A stretch of DNA of 64,000 bases, taken from positions 62,001-126,000 of the forward strand of contig JAPZLL010000067.1 in assembly GCA_036250225.1 (NCBI GenBank), in the 5' to 3' direction. Positions 53,463 to 64,000 of this stretch are shown piece by piece; the stretch's first letter is position 1, and every line of letters starts with the position of its first letter. The translations under genes and the position numbers were made by a program. The notes under the pieces were generated by a model. That model was not told the DNA's origin. It was given only the letters and a program-made list of their open reading frames with translations, and did not search any database. Source of the DNA: Cercophora sp. LCS_1 (lineage: Eukaryota > Ascomycota > Sordariomycetes > Sordariales > Lasiosphaeriaceae).

Positions 53463-54543
53463 GAGGAGGGCAGAGGCAGTCTGCAACGACTCCCGAGAAC
53501 ATCTTCTTCTACCTTTCTTGTTCCTATTGAGTGACCCCTTGTGCAGCACGGCCCGATGGAATGGAACTCGGTGTCGGATCAAGAATGAACGCGACGAGTC
53601 AATGTTCTCGGGGCCAGAATTATAGGCGGTTTCACCGCATCTGCAAACGTGTGCAAAGAACAACCGTCGTAAATGCGCAGTGAGTAAGTCCTTCAGCCGA
53701 TTGGATCGAGTCGAAGATGCCCAAGTCTTGGCTTTGCTGACAAGCCAAGCTGACAACGCAGGAGAACGTGGAGGTGAAAAGCTAAAGTTACAATACGCAA
53801 CTATGCCAAGGAAATACCATGAAACGGTAATCGGGCAACAGGCGTTTGCGTACATCTACTCACACTTCTCCCGATAACTTTTTAAAACCAGGTGAAAGGA
53901 ACCGATGAAATTCCAGCGGGCTATTGCGAGATATTGGTGTCAGATGCGCTTACCGCTTTTGGAGGGTGTTGCCGTGTCTTCTTGGCTTGCTCCTGGATTG
54001 CGCGTTGGAAAGAATGTGGTTGAAATACCATGAAAATCTGTTCCGAATACCGGCTCATGAAATTTGCCTGTCCCACAATGCGGCGCTGTGCCGCATGCGG
54101 CCGCATCGTCCGCACCGCCCGCACCGTCCGCATGCCCCACTTATTGCCGCTTCCATCTCCATTGTCATTGGTTCACTCCCGGCTATGCCACGTGGGAGTC
54201 GAAAGCCCGGGACCCCGAAACCGCATCCCGACCGGCCGCATCCTTTCGACTCGGGGTCTCTCTCAATCCGGAGTTTCGAATCTGCATCACGGCGATACCG
54301 CACGGGAGTCTTCCCTGAAGGAACACCCAAAGTTCTATAAGATGGCCCTCCCATCCCTTCCTTCTCTCCTCCCTTCTCATCATCAACTCAACTCAAACGT
54401 CAAACAACTTCACCACCAAACACTTTCAGCTCAGAGAAACCTCTTTCACCACTTCACTTCACCAACACACCACAACCGCGCCAACCTTTGATATCCCACC
54501 CACAACAATTTATCCCTTCCACATCATAACCCCAACCACCAAA
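53463..54543. other. Intergenic with SDR promoter and leader
   Basis: No supported gene. Positions 54095-54145 contain a short imperfect run of CCGCACC/CCGCATC units. Positions 54355-54543 form a CA/CT-rich leader without G-rich stretches, typical of a well-expressed fungal 5'UTR, ending ACCACCAAAATGG at the SDR start. Confidence 0.55.
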
Positions 54544-55464
54544 ATGGCCCCTCTCGTTTGGCTCGTCACCGGCACAACCTCCGGCATCGGCAAAGCCCTC
54601 GTCCAAGAAATCGTCTCTCGCGGCGACAAAGTCATTGCAACCGGCCGCAAAGTCGAAGAACGCCTCGCATCCCTCAAATCAGACAACCTCGCCCTCTTGG
54701 AACTCGACATCTCGGCGTCCCGCGAGGCCATCGCCGCCCAGATCAAGCAAGCATGGTCCATCTTTGGCCACATTGACGTGCTCCTCAACAACGCCGGCAT
54801 GTCGGCCATGTGCAGCGCCGAGGAGGCGACCGACGCCTACGTCTCCAACATGTACACGGTCAATCTGTTTGGGCCGATGCACGTCACGCAGGCCGTTCTT
54901 CCCTATTTCCGGGAGCAAAAGAGCGGGATTCTGGCGTTTACCAGTTCTTCCTCGGCCTGGTCACCTCTTCCGTTCTGGTCGACCTATGTGTCCTCCAAGG
55001 CGGCGCTGAGTGCCTACGTTGAGTGTCTGAGGAAGGAGGTGCAGCCGTTGGGGATTGAGTGTGTTGCTTTTGAGTGTGGTGGGTTCCCGACGCATCTTGG
55101 GCAGCCGAGACAGGAGGGTGAGAGCGGGGTTGGCACGCAGATGACGAGCATTGAGGATTATGTGCCTGGTTTTGCGGGTCTTGGTGGCATGTTTGCTTCG
55201 GATCCGATGGCGTATATGCCTGGTGATCTGGCCAAGGTTGGGCCGGCGATTGTCGATGTCGTCAAGAGGGAGGGACGCGCGGCGGACAAACCGTGGGCTG
55301 TCAGGGTTGTGCTGGGCAGTGATGCTTATCAGAGTGTCAAGCAGAAGGTTGGCGAGGTCGCGGGCTTGGTCGAGGGGTGGAAGGACGTGAGCTATAGCAC
55401 GGATCGGGATGAGCATCCGGGCGGCACCACAGAGAAGTATCTCAAGTATATCTCGATCTTGTAA
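54544..55464 (+). CDS. Short-chain dehydrogenase/reductase
   Basis: 306 residues in one exon. The NAD(P)-binding motif TGTTSGIG lies at residues 9-16, with the NNAG motif (VLLNNAGMSA) further on. Catalytic Ser in FTSSSSAW and the YVSSKAAL (YxxxK) pair are in place. The chain follows the pattern of NADP-dependent oxidoreductases that act on small carbonyl compounds; the basic residues in IATGRKVEERL favour NADP. The substrate loop (FPTHLGQPRQEGESG) is not diagnostic. A cytosolic location is expected. It is a lone enzyme gene next to a HET gene; there are no tailoring partners to indicate a secondary-metabolite cluster. Confidence 0.92.
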   Translation: MAPLVWLVTGTTSGIGKALVQEIVSRGDKVIATGRKVEERLASLKSDNLALLELDISASREAIAAQIKQAWSIFGHIDVLLNNAGMSAMCSAEEATDAYVSNMYTVNLFGPMHVTQAVLPYFREQKSGILAFTSSSSAWSPLPFWSTYVSSKAALSAYVECLRKEVQPLGIECVAFECGGFPTHLGQPRQEGESGVGTQMTSIEDYVPGFAGLGGMFASDPMAYMPGDLAKVGPAIVDVVKREGRAADKPWAVRVVLGSDAYQSVKQKVGEVAGLVEGWKDVSYSTDRDEHPGGTTEKYLKYISIL

Positions 55465-55755
55465 GGTGTGAGACAGGGGCTTAAAAGTGGCGCGCATGGA
55501 ACGGATACAGGTGTTTCTTAGTTTATTTTTATTTTTATTTTCTAATCTCGTACGCATAGACAAATAATCAAAGTGTGATCAAACGGTTCAATCCTGTATA
55601 CTGAAGGTCGATAACCTGATCTGGTGCACGGTTCGCAATGAAACTCCATCGTCCGGGTGTACCCTCACCCATTCGTCACAGACAACGACGAGGTACTTTT
55701 GCCCAAGCTTCATTTGATGCTGCCCTTTACCATTTTCCGAAGTTCCCGTCATTCC

Positions 55756-57744
55756 CTACGGCGAGATACTCGCAAGGGGCAGCGTAAAAATGACAGCCAT
55801 GGTCATCACAGCCTTGAAGCCCTTATCCATCTCCCCTTTGGCAGCCCAAAGCCAAACCAGTGACGTGATGCAGACCAAAACAACCCCATAGACTGAAAAG
55901 AAATACAGGAGAGCGCCTCTTGATACGAAGCTTAAATATACGCCAGTGGGTACCGCCTGACCTTCCTGTACCTGGCCGTGTTTCCTTGCAGCGCGTTCCG
56001 TTTTACGGCTAGCTTTCCTGAAAGCCCTGCTATTGAAGAAGAAGCGGACGGCGTAAGTCGAGAAAACAGCTACAAACGCAGCGAGGAAAAAGGTCTTCAG
56101 TGGAGGGCCTAGATGAAGCTCCTGGACCTGCATGCTGAAGGTGCTAGCAACAAAGGTGAGAGGGATAAAGACGAATGCCAATTCTGTGAGTCTCGAGATG
56201 TTTGATGACTCCAGTAGTTGTTTTCGGGATTCCAGGATCGACAGCTCAGCTCTCAGCGCAGCGTCAATTTCTTCAGCTTGCTTGGCAACTGCCGTGATTC
56301 TTTGGTGAACGCGGTTGACGAGCAGCCGGAAGTTCGAGGAGGCCTTTGGGAACTTGAGATTTGATGGCCTCGTGCGGGTCAAATCACCCATTGTCTTCCG
56401 CAAAATCGGGAGCCGGAGCTGTACCTGCATCAATGTCCGCCGCCATGGTGCAATCGAAGCCTCGAGTTGCGACCCTCCCTGGGAAGCCAGCCTTATTTCC
56501 TGGAGCCTGTTGTCAACAATGTTGGACAACGTCATGGTGTCGAGATACACGATTCGGAATAGCGCATCGATGGGATTGGATATGAATAAACGGTGCGGCC
56601 CCCTGAGATGGGGCGTGGAGTCCTCAAGGCATTGGTTCGTCATCCAACTCATCATGTCCAAGTGAGCTGTTCTTGGCCTTCTCGGACACTCTCCAGAGCC
56701 CACAAGTCTCGACATTCTATCGGTCTGATAGGCCCACCTTGCGGCAATATGCTGGTAAGGAAGGGTTGGCGCAGCATTTCCGGTCTCCCTTAGGAGGGGC
56801 AGAGGATCGGTCAAGATGACCACTACAATGTTCAATCACTTGTATTAGCAATGAGCGTAATGCTGTTGTGTATGCATGGAAAACTCACGAAACTCAATGC
56901 CCTTTCTGAACTCCCGGTAGATGGTAACTTTCTCCTCCCATGCGGCTAGGACGCCAGGACGGTCCTCGTGGATTGTGTTACTGGCTCCTCCTATCTCCCA
57001 TGCGTCTCGATGTATGTTGGTGTCCATGATATCCTCGCTCTCACGCTCTAGGGGTCTTTCCAGCCGGCGCACACGCATTCCGGGCGTTTCACTGTCCGAA
57101 TCTTCGTCCGACCAGCCAGCCTGTGGGAAAGAGAAGGCTCTCTTCAAACGATGACAACGGTCCCGTGTTGTCCTGCTTACAGGTCGGTACCACTGTGCTG
57201 AGATGACATGATTTCTCAAATACATGTCAATGCAGTCATTCGCCGCGAGTCGATCAAATGAGTCGCTGTTGACCCCGGAGCCTTTCAGATGCTGGATGAA
57301 AAGGTGTCGATCCAGGTCAAGAGTAGTACCAAGCAACTCGATGAACGGGGTCGATATATCCTCAACTATGACCAAACGTGATGAGCAAGTGGCGTCTTTA
57401 GCGTCCCAGAACCCCTGAAGTAATTCGGCCTGGTTGACCCGTCTCGCTGGCGATACGAGTTGATGGAGCAATTGAATGCACTGTCCGTCGCCTTCTGGGA
57501 TGTTGGATATCTCGTAGCAGTATATTGCACCACCATTGTCGGACCGATGATCGCATGCAAGACGATACAACCAGTTCGAGGCTGGAATATGCGGGTTGTT
57601 GGGTGTGACGAAGTCGTCCGCCCGGGCCGCCTCGGAGCCATTTCTGATACTCGGGCCGGCGGACGAGGACTGAGCAATAGGTCGTGCGCTCCGAGTCATT
57701 TCCATGGGTTCCTGTGAGTGCCGAGGGAAATGACTTAGGTTCAT
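55756..57744 (-). CDS. CorA-like membrane protein
   Basis: Exons 57744-56889 and 56822-55756, joined over a 66-bp intron (GTGAGT...TTGTAG), encode 640 residues. The N-terminal 450 residues are cytosolic, starting with a Ser/Pro-rich part and including an acidic patch (DEDSDSETP). A helical stalk (AVAKQAEEIDAALRAELSIL, then ESRKQLLESSNISRLTELAF) leads into FVFIPLTFVASTFSMQVQEL, the usual pre-pore segment of fungal CorA-like proteins. At least two more hydrophobic helices follow. The signature GMN of true Mg2+ channels is replaced by SMQ, so magnesium transport is uncertain. It lies 248 bp from the oppositely oriented FIG1 gene. Confidence 0.82.
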
Positions 57745-57992
57745 CAGGGTGAGATGGTGTTCGCTTCTGAAGAGAGCCGGACTTGCCGAGCCACGAGATG
57801 CTGCAGGATTGCTGGGAGATGCTGCAGAATTGCTGGCACTGCATGCAGCGTGGGCGCGAGCTCAGCCATTCATATTGGTGCCCAACCACCAAGGGAATAA
57901 CCCAACCTCTCGAATCAGTCGGGCTCAAGCCATAAACCTCCAGCACGCCGCAAGAATTGACCTAGACAACGCTGTCTCAAACACGGTCGAAA

Positions 57993-58966
57993 ATGCGGGG
58001 TCTCCACGAATTTAGGAAGTTGATGCGACATAGTACGTTCACCACTTCGAACGCCCACGTTGTACTAGTAGTGCTAACCGATCTCGTACCCCCAGGTGCA
58101 CAAGCCAGGTTCGGACACGAGTTAAGTCATGTCTTGGTGGCTCTAGTCATTTCGTCGACTGTTTTGCTGTGTATGTGAACCCGATGCGAACGAGGCTATC
58201 CCTATGCTAATGACTTGCTTCAACCATCCCAGCAATTATCCTTGCCAGTTGCTCCTCGCGAAGCCTCAGCTCCATCTATTTAATATCCATGTTTTATCAA
58301 AAGGAACCTCCGGTGACATCCACGGGATCACTCGCAAGCAGCATTTCGGACTCGATTTCAAAAGTAGCGGGAGCTTCGACAGGTGTTGAAGTACGGGTGG
58401 GATACTTTAGTCTCTGCATTACTGTGGGAAGTGGGCAGTGGGAATGCGGAAGCAATGCCCAAGACCTGCAAGTCCGGTTTTTAGACCTCGATCCTCTCAA
58501 TATGATCACCATGGCGAGTGGGTTTCGAAACAAGAGCATTTTCCCTGCTTTTCTGTAGGTGCATCCTATTCTTTACATAACCGAACACTTGCTGATATGG
58601 TACACGTAAAGCATAGCACAGATGATCTTGCATTGCGTTGTATTCGTGGCACTAGTTGCCTTTCCGACTTGGCACGACGAGGACGCCAAAGAAACAGCAT
58701 TGTCCAGTCAATCGTTTGCTCTCACAGCCCAGGTTGGAGGGGGAGCTGCCGCTCTGTTTGGATTCATGTCCGCTCTTTGGCAACACTCGGCAGCAGTGAC
58801 TGTTGAAACTCTCATAACATCCATGACTTATGGCAACATCGCTTCGCGTGTTGGTAAAGCTGCCATGGCTATTGGTTGGCTTACCTATTTCCTACCCATG
58901 TTTGTCTTCGCTGCGATTGTGTTCATCAGGGTTCCCATCAACAGGTCAAAGGGCAATTCGGACTAG
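57993..58966 (+). CDS. fig1: FIG1-family calcium influx regulator
   Basis: Four exons (57993-58032, 58096-58170, 58233-58554, 58612-58966) rebuilt from splice sites give 263 residues. Introns are 57-63 bp. The first membrane helix is VLVALVISSTVLLSIILASC. The ectodomain contains VRVGYFSLCI with a second Cys in GQWECGSNA, the claudin-like G-x-x-x-C...C motif of Fig1, then DPLNMITMASGFRNKSIFPA. Three further helices follow: MILHCVVFVALVAFPTW, GGGAAALFGFMSAL and AIGWLTYFLPMFVFAAIVFI. Fig1 proteins promote low-affinity calcium entry and membrane fusion during mating and hyphal growth in the plasma membrane. The very short first exon (MRGLHEFRKLMRH) is the least certain part. Confidence 0.85.
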
Positions 58967-59193
58967 AAGATAGGTAATATGTGGTGGGGATCGATTCAGG
59001 AAATGGAACATTTTGTGAGTGAGCATGGAGAATTCAGACACTGTGAGAGGCATAAATGGCAGAGGTTACACAATTCTGATCAAGATCTCTTCCATTCTAT
59101 GTTGTGAGGTGTCCCAACCCTTCTCCCCCATGTTGGAAAAAAGGCGTCCACTTTGCCACCATTCGTTGCCCCGGAAAGCGGAACCAGTCGCCG

Positions 59194-60326
59194 CTACTTG
59201 AAAATCTTAGCGAACCACTTCATCACCCCTCGGACCTTGAGCAGCAAGTAAAGGTTAGCCCCCTCCTAAAGTTTCACAATGAAAATCCAAGCTGGCGTCC
59301 CGGAGCATCCACGAACAGGCACTTAGATATGTATGTAAGCACATGACGGGTGACGAGACAACAGACGGTGGAAACACTAAGAAAGAGGGGCGTATGAATG
59401 AAACTGTTACCCACCACTAAACCATCCAGCTTTTTCTGCTGAACTTGGAGCTTTTGGAGCGTCTTCGCCACCTCGTGTCTCTCCTTATCCCACTCTCGTC
59501 TGTTGGGGTCCTTTGGGGAGGGTTTGGCTGAGTCCAGCTCAGCTAGATCTTTCTCGCAATTGTCGATTGCCTTCTTGATCTCCCTCGCGGTGAGTTTGCC
59601 GGCGTGGGTCTCGCGCACCCTTCCACGGGCTTGGATCAGATCGGCCTCAAACCGTACCGAGACACCTCCATTCTCCGCCAGTGATTTTGCCATGATCTTC
59701 CTGATGATGTCGTGGGCAGATTCTGGGTTGTTGTGGTGGCGTAAAACGACGGCGCCTTTCTTGCACATGTCGTGCCAAACTTCGCCCTCCTCCATCCTGC
59801 CCGTGAGGCGATACTCAAACTTTCCACCATCATTCTTGAGATCGTCCCACATCGTAGTCGCAATAATGATTCTCTTGTAAGCGTCCTCCCCGAGGATTGC
59901 CTGGAGGAGGCGTGTTCTCTTCCTCTCGGTACCACCAATCCTGTTGGATGTAATGGGGTGGAGGAGGATGAGGCCATCAAGATATTTCTGTCGTTTTCTG
60001 GATCTGTTTTTTGAGAGCCATTCCACAATCGCCTGCAAGATCTCGACATCTGTTCTTTCGTCGTCATCGAATCCTGGAGTATCGACTAAATTGATGGGAT
60101 GACCGTCAAGCCGGAACCTGATGCTTTGAGGATCCTGAGTGCCTGTTTACCGTAAGCTCACGCATTGAAGGAGCGGTTGGAGGATGCTTGTCTCACATGA
60201 TTTCAGCGTCCTTCCAATCTTGAGGTCGGTTCGGCCAGATGCCTTTGAAGCAAATGTCGACTTTCCGGCCCCAGTCACGCCGATCAGTCCGATCAAGATC
60301 TCCCTCTCGGATCTCTCGGACGCCAT
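59194..60326 (-). CDS. AIG1-like P-loop GTPase A
   Basis: Exons 60326-60197 and 60142-59415 are secure. A last 14-codon exon (59235-59194, ending MKWFAKIFK) after a 179-bp intron is likely but less sure; if it is not used the frame ends at 59274. G1: GVTGAGKST (residues 16-24). G3: VDTPGFDDD (63-71). G4-like: TTMWDD. The region after the G domain is charged and coiled-coil-like (KAIDNCEKDLAELD, then RHEVAKTLQKLQVQQKKLD). The protein is about 299 residues. It resembles the AIG1/GIMAP-type GTPases, often counted with immune-like repertoires in fungi. The first intron splits the Cys codon just after RTLKS, exactly as in the divergent neighbour. Confidence 0.83.
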
Positions 60327-60953
60327 TAGAAGATTGCAAGAGACTGCAACCGAACAGGGTGGAACGAGTGCCTCGGAGAGGTAAGAACTTCAGCGGAAGT
60401 AAAGCCCAAGTGACAATCTTGCCCTCTACCGTGGAGTTTCCGGGGCGGTGATAATCTCACTCTCATTTGGGCCCTGTTTGGCTGGGGTTGTGACACTCTG
60501 AGTGACGAAAGCACCACCAATGTGCAAGTGTGCGTTAACGGGCAGCAATCCTGCTGCTGGGCATCAACTTCGGGCTTCCTGGCCGCAATCGCTCCCGATT
60601 GGGTTGAACCCACGAACCCCAGGCAGGCACGTCAGACGCGCAGGGCGTCAGGCGATTCGGTGTCAATTGGCCCTGCCACGTTGAGACCCTGGCCAAAGCC
60701 CAACGGGAGGGGGAGTGAGCCCCCAACGAGTGTCACGGCCCGACTGCGCTCCCACTCCTGGACTAGGTTATGAGCCTTTGCGCGACCAGAAGGACCCCGC
60801 ATCAAGAGCCAAGTGCCACTGCCGTTGCACCAACCCCCAAATACTTTCCCGAACAAAGCATCCCGGATGGGTCTCGGTCTTTTCAGTTCCCTCATAACCC
60901 ACCGCAAGAGGCGGAAATACCCGATACGACGGCCGACATTTGAGCGACGTGAG
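60327..60953. other. Divergent promoter of the GTPase pair
   Basis: 627 bases between the two divergent ATGs. No gene is supported. Both genes probably draw control elements from here. Confidence 0.55.
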
Positions 60954-61717
60954 ATGGCACCACGAGTGGTGATCCTCCTCGTCGGGCCTACCGGATCAGG
61001 GAGATCGTCTTTTGTCAAGGAAGTTGCCGGACTCACCGATAAAGATATCAAAATATCCTACGATAAACTCCATCCATGTACGTTGAAAGCGCTGGGAAAG
61101 TGAATTTGGTTAAACCGCTGACGAAGAGCCAAGGTACCAAGGAGTGCAAGATATACAGCTTGGAGCACAATGGTACCACTTTCGAGCTCATCGACACCCC
61201 TGGCTTTGAGGATATCGCGCTTGCGAACAATGCAATCTTGTCAAAAATAGCGAGATATTTGCGGCAGAAATCTCGCAGCGGACCGTGGGTCACAGGGGCA
61301 CTTTACTTCCACAAAATTCCCGGCAAGCGATTCACGGGACCAACCAGATTCAACTTCGAGCTCTTCAAGGCGATGTGCGGTGAGCAGTTTTTCTCTCGCG
61401 TCGCATGCGTCACAACCCTCTGGAGCGACGTCAACAGCGAAAAATTGGAGCAGTTCAACGGCTTCAGCAAGGAGTTGAAGGCGGAGTACTTTAACATTAC
61501 CAAGGACCCCAAAGGCGGGGTTGTCTTCGATCTCAAGGACGACGATCCGGAAGTTTATGGCAGGATTCTTGACCATTTTGCAGCATTCGCGGGGAGCAAC
61601 CACCGGTGGCTAAGATTTGAGAAGGAAGTTGTCCATGATGGATTGGATGCCAAGAGAACAGTTGCAGGGAAACTCATCAAGAAGAAGGCAAACCAGGGGC
61701 TGTGTACAATTGCGTGA
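60954..61717 (+). CDS. AIG1-like P-loop GTPase B with Arg in the P-loop
   Basis: Exons 60954-61077 and 61134-61717, with a 56-bp intron (GTACGT...CCAAG), encode 235 residues. G1 reads GPTGSGRSS (11-19): the invariant P-loop Lys is Arg17. G3 is IDTPGFEDI (61-69), and the G4-like TTLWSD is also kept. The body (KELKAEYFNITKDPKGG, then HFAAFAGSNHRWLRFEK) parallels GTPase A, but the C-terminal coiled-coil part is missing and the chain is shorter. Replacing the P-loop Lys usually weakens nucleotide binding, so this could be an inactive or regulatory partner. The intron splits the same Cys codon as in GTPase A, showing common descent by duplication. Confidence 0.83.
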
Positions 61718-62235
61718 TGGAAATGATGTGACCGGTGCAGAACGGGACGGTGATTAAAACCTTACCGCATTAGAACTTGTACCAATGAAATACATACCAA
61801 TGAGACATGATGCACTTGGCCGAGGTACTTAAACCGCGACAATACTTCCTCATCCGAGACTGTCCCGGCCGTTCGGAAACCACATGCAGGATGTACCTGT
61901 GATGTACACGGGATTTGACTCGAGCGCAGTGTGATCAATGTTGCGAGTTCAAGCGCCCGGTGCCCAAAAAATAAGTGGTATGATTGCTCGGCTGCTTGAC
62001 TGTTGTTTTGAGTTTTCCCCATAAAGAATAGTGCACGGCAACGTCACGCCTAGGCTGCTCAGTCCTGTTCTCACTGGTAACGAAGTCACGGATTGGATAC
62101 AAATGACTGTCTTTGCACTACACCGCCGAAAAGATAGAAAATGGGAAAATGTGAAAGCGGTTTTGGAATAATGTCTACATAGGGGAAACTTTCGATGGCT
62201 GATTTCCGTCTACGGCGAATGAAAACATTCGCAGA
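61718..62235. other. Intergenic, no supported gene
   Basis: Mixed AT-rich sequence between the GTPase and the tRNA. The bases just upstream of the tRNA hold no obvious external element. Confidence 0.5.
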
Positions 62236-62317
62236 TCTTCCGTAGTATAGTGGTCAGTATGTGAGCTTGTCATCTGATGATTCGCTCGAGACCCGGGTTC
62301 AATTCCCGGCGGGAGAG
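62236..62317 (+). tRNA. tRNA-Asp(GTC) with 10-nt intron
   Basis: The acceptor stem TCTTCCG pairs with CGGGAGA plus discriminator G. The D arm (GTATAGTGGTCAGTAT) and the T arm (CCGGG-TTCAATT-CCCGG) are canonical. The anticodon stem TGAGC/GCTCG encloses TTGTCA, a 10-base intron at 62273-62282 (TCTGATGATT) at the usual place after position 37, and C. The anticodon GTC (62269-62271) reads Asp codons. The tRNA supplies cytosolic translation; RNA polymerase III transcribes it from internal boxes. Confidence 0.9.
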
Positions 62318-62328
62318 TTTGACCTGGC

Positions 62329-62334
62329 TTTTTT
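62329..62334 (+). terminator. RNA polymerase III terminator of tRNA-Asp
   Basis: A T6 run lies 12 bases after the tRNA 3' end. Confidence 0.75.
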
Positions 62335-64000
62335 GCTCCCCACCCATGGTTTCCCGCACCATACCAACACCAAAGCCAGTGGGCTTCTTATTTCCCCCCT
62401 GCCAATATCTTTCTCTGGGAGACCGAGACCGGTCCCGACGAGGAAAATGAAGTGCACGCTGTAAAACAGTCACAAGACTTCCATGCCCCCCCTCGGCTTC
62501 TCCAACGTCTTGATGACTACGCTGCGAAGCTTCGGGAGCCCGGAACTTCAGAACAGGTTGACAACACTGGTGACAGCCATGATGAAAGCGTGGCGGACCT
62601 GGATATCTCAGTTCGCCGCTGACGGAGGGTACCTGAAGGACTTAGTTCGGGATGGAAACCGGCCGGTAGCAACACTCACGTCAAAGTTCAGAATACTTGC
62701 GGCTCTTGCGACGCTACATGCCTCTCCACCTAACGGCTAACTCTAAACCGTAACGGCAAAAAACATCATCATCCAAGTTCCATCTTGCAGCCTCAACCTG
62801 GTCACCCCGAACGACACCGTCCGCGATGCCAAAACCAACCCCGACAATCCCCTACACCTCCCTTCACACCTTTTGGAAAACACTCTCCAAGCAGTGGGTT
62901 GATGGGTGGGCTTTGAGACGGGGCGCTACGGTAACAAGGGCAAAGAAAATGGGTGAGAGGGTGGTGTTGCGGGATCGGATCGTGATGCAGATGCCTGGAG
63001 CGTGGTATGGCAAGCGGTGGTGGAAGCCGGGGTCAATCGCGGAGAGGAAGGGCTATAGGGTCAGTGGGGAGTCGACACTGGATGTGGGGTTGTTGCTAGG
63101 GAGGAGGAAGCGGGGAGGGGAGAAAGATGTCGTGGTTGGAGCGGATGGCTTGAGGGGGATTGCGAGGGATTTGGGTGTTACACTAGGCCAAATCTTGGTG
63201 GATGATGCGAAGTGGGAGCCAAGTTGACCGTGGTTCAAGCTTTGCGAGGCCGCTCAGTTGAGAGAGTCGAGGAGGCGGACAGCACCGCTCGTTGAACAGG
63301 ATTGAGATAAAGACGATGGCGATACGAAAGGACGAGGTTAGTGGGGCTCTGATATGTGAGTTCAACAAGCGTGGGAGAGGAGCCTAACCCCGTTCAGGCA
63401 CGTTGTTGCCCACCATCTCTCTGACAGGAAGGACGACAACGGGTAAAACTGGGGCCTGCAGAGCCCGACCCATAAGCCACGAACGTCTGGGGAATGTCAG
63501 GGATACCGCGTGAGAGTTGGGTGGTTTCTCGCATGTTGCAGTCTCGTTTTCGTTTTTTTTTTTTTTTTTTTTGACAGAATTGTACGTAATGGTGCTTCTT
63601 GACTGAGTTCAAAGTGACATTATCTGCATCACTTATCGAGGTTGATGGGATGCATGTTGGCATGCATCGTGCAATCGTCCGTTCGAGATAACCCTTGCCT
63701 TCACATGTCGCTTTCTTGCAGCACATGCATTACCTTCACGTGTTGAATCAAGAATTCGAAGCGACCGGCCGAGATCAATCTGAACTGGCGATCATCAGTC
63801 TTATCAGCGAGATGCGTGCGGTTTCGGCGCGCGCATAACCTGTGTCTATCTCCCATGAGTCTGGAATCTCCGACTTGTGTCGCAGCCGAGTGTTTAGAAT
63901 CGTCAAACCCCGGTGCCGTCGCCGCGGAGCGGGGCTTGTCGGCGACTCAGCCCGATCCGGGAGCTACGACGGTCCGGGGCAGGGGTTTTGTGTGGGGAAC
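62335..64000. other. No supported gene to the end of the window
   Basis: Two plus-strand frames (62483-62740 and 62826-63227) do not match any family I know and may be shadow or decayed sequence. A T20 run lies at 63553-63572. Nothing telomere-like, such as (TTAGGG)n, is present. Confidence 0.45.
63553..63572. repeat. T20 mononucleotide tract
   Basis: Twenty consecutive T residues, a potential slippage site near the window end. Confidence 0.9.

Noticed and set aside
52755..53855. 366-codon minus-strand frame
   Set aside because: It is antisense to the intact HET gene 5 and has no family motif.
62483..63227. Two plus-strand frames near the window end as a possible gene
   Set aside because: No family similarity, and joining them needs arbitrary splice sites.
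1..64000. Secondary-metabolite gene cluster
   Set aside because: The oxidoreductases are scattered and there is no PKS, NRPS, terpene synthase or prenyltransferase core gene.

Overview
The window is filamentous ascomycete (Pezizomycotina) nuclear DNA, most likely from a Sordariomycete. The genes are split by 46-102 bp GT-AG introns, many with CTAAC-like branch points. Five HET (heterokaryon incompatibility) domain proteins, a Con-6-like relic, a FIG1 homologue and short Kex2-type secreted peptides are all fungal hallmarks. The single tRNA is a eukaryotic tRNA-Asp with a short intron. No transposon, CRISPR, operon or prokaryotic signal was seen.

Layout. 0.6-8.2 kb: a decayed ABCC transporter, HET gene 1 (-), a decayed membrane-protein gene, a broken con-6-like gene and a small secreted 6-Cys protein. 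9-16.8 kb: HET gene 2 (+), an F-box gene and a trypsin-fold protein with a Cys nucleophile packed almost end to start on the minus strand, and a membrane-anchored protein of a fungal orphan family. 17-25.5 kb: a GH28 rhamnogalacturonase (-) with a likely frameshift, a secreted 8-Cys protein (+), a DUF3433 membrane protein (-) and HET gene 3 (+). 28-29.7 kb: a Pro/Ser-rich polyQ protein (-). 29.8-36.7 kb: about 7 kb with no gene I can support. 36.7-45.4 kb: an IlvD/Edd dehydratase (-), a Kex2-processed defensin-like peptide (-), a DUF3632 protein (+) and an L-amino-acid oxidase-type flavoprotein (+). 45.6-55.5 kb: HET gene 4 (-), a zinc alcohol dehydrogenase (+), a GFA/CENP-V zinc protein (+), HET gene 5 (+) and an SDR (+). 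55.7-62.3 kb: a CorA-like protein (-) divergent from FIG1 (+), a divergent pair of AIG1-like GTPases with a conserved intron position, and tRNA-Asp. The last 1.7 kb holds nothing I can support.

Reading. The mix of self/non-self recognition genes (HET), small secreted Cys-rich proteins, lone oxidoreductases, a plant cell-wall enzyme and several decaying genes looks like a fast-evolving accessory or subtelomere-like block of a plant-associated fungus. This is inference, since no telomere repeat is present. Several spliced genes had to be rebuilt by eye from splice signals and family similarity, most usefully the 92-residue defensin-like precursor, FIG1, both GTPases and the GH28 gene. None of the database comparisons behind the family names could be run here; the names rest on recognised motifs.
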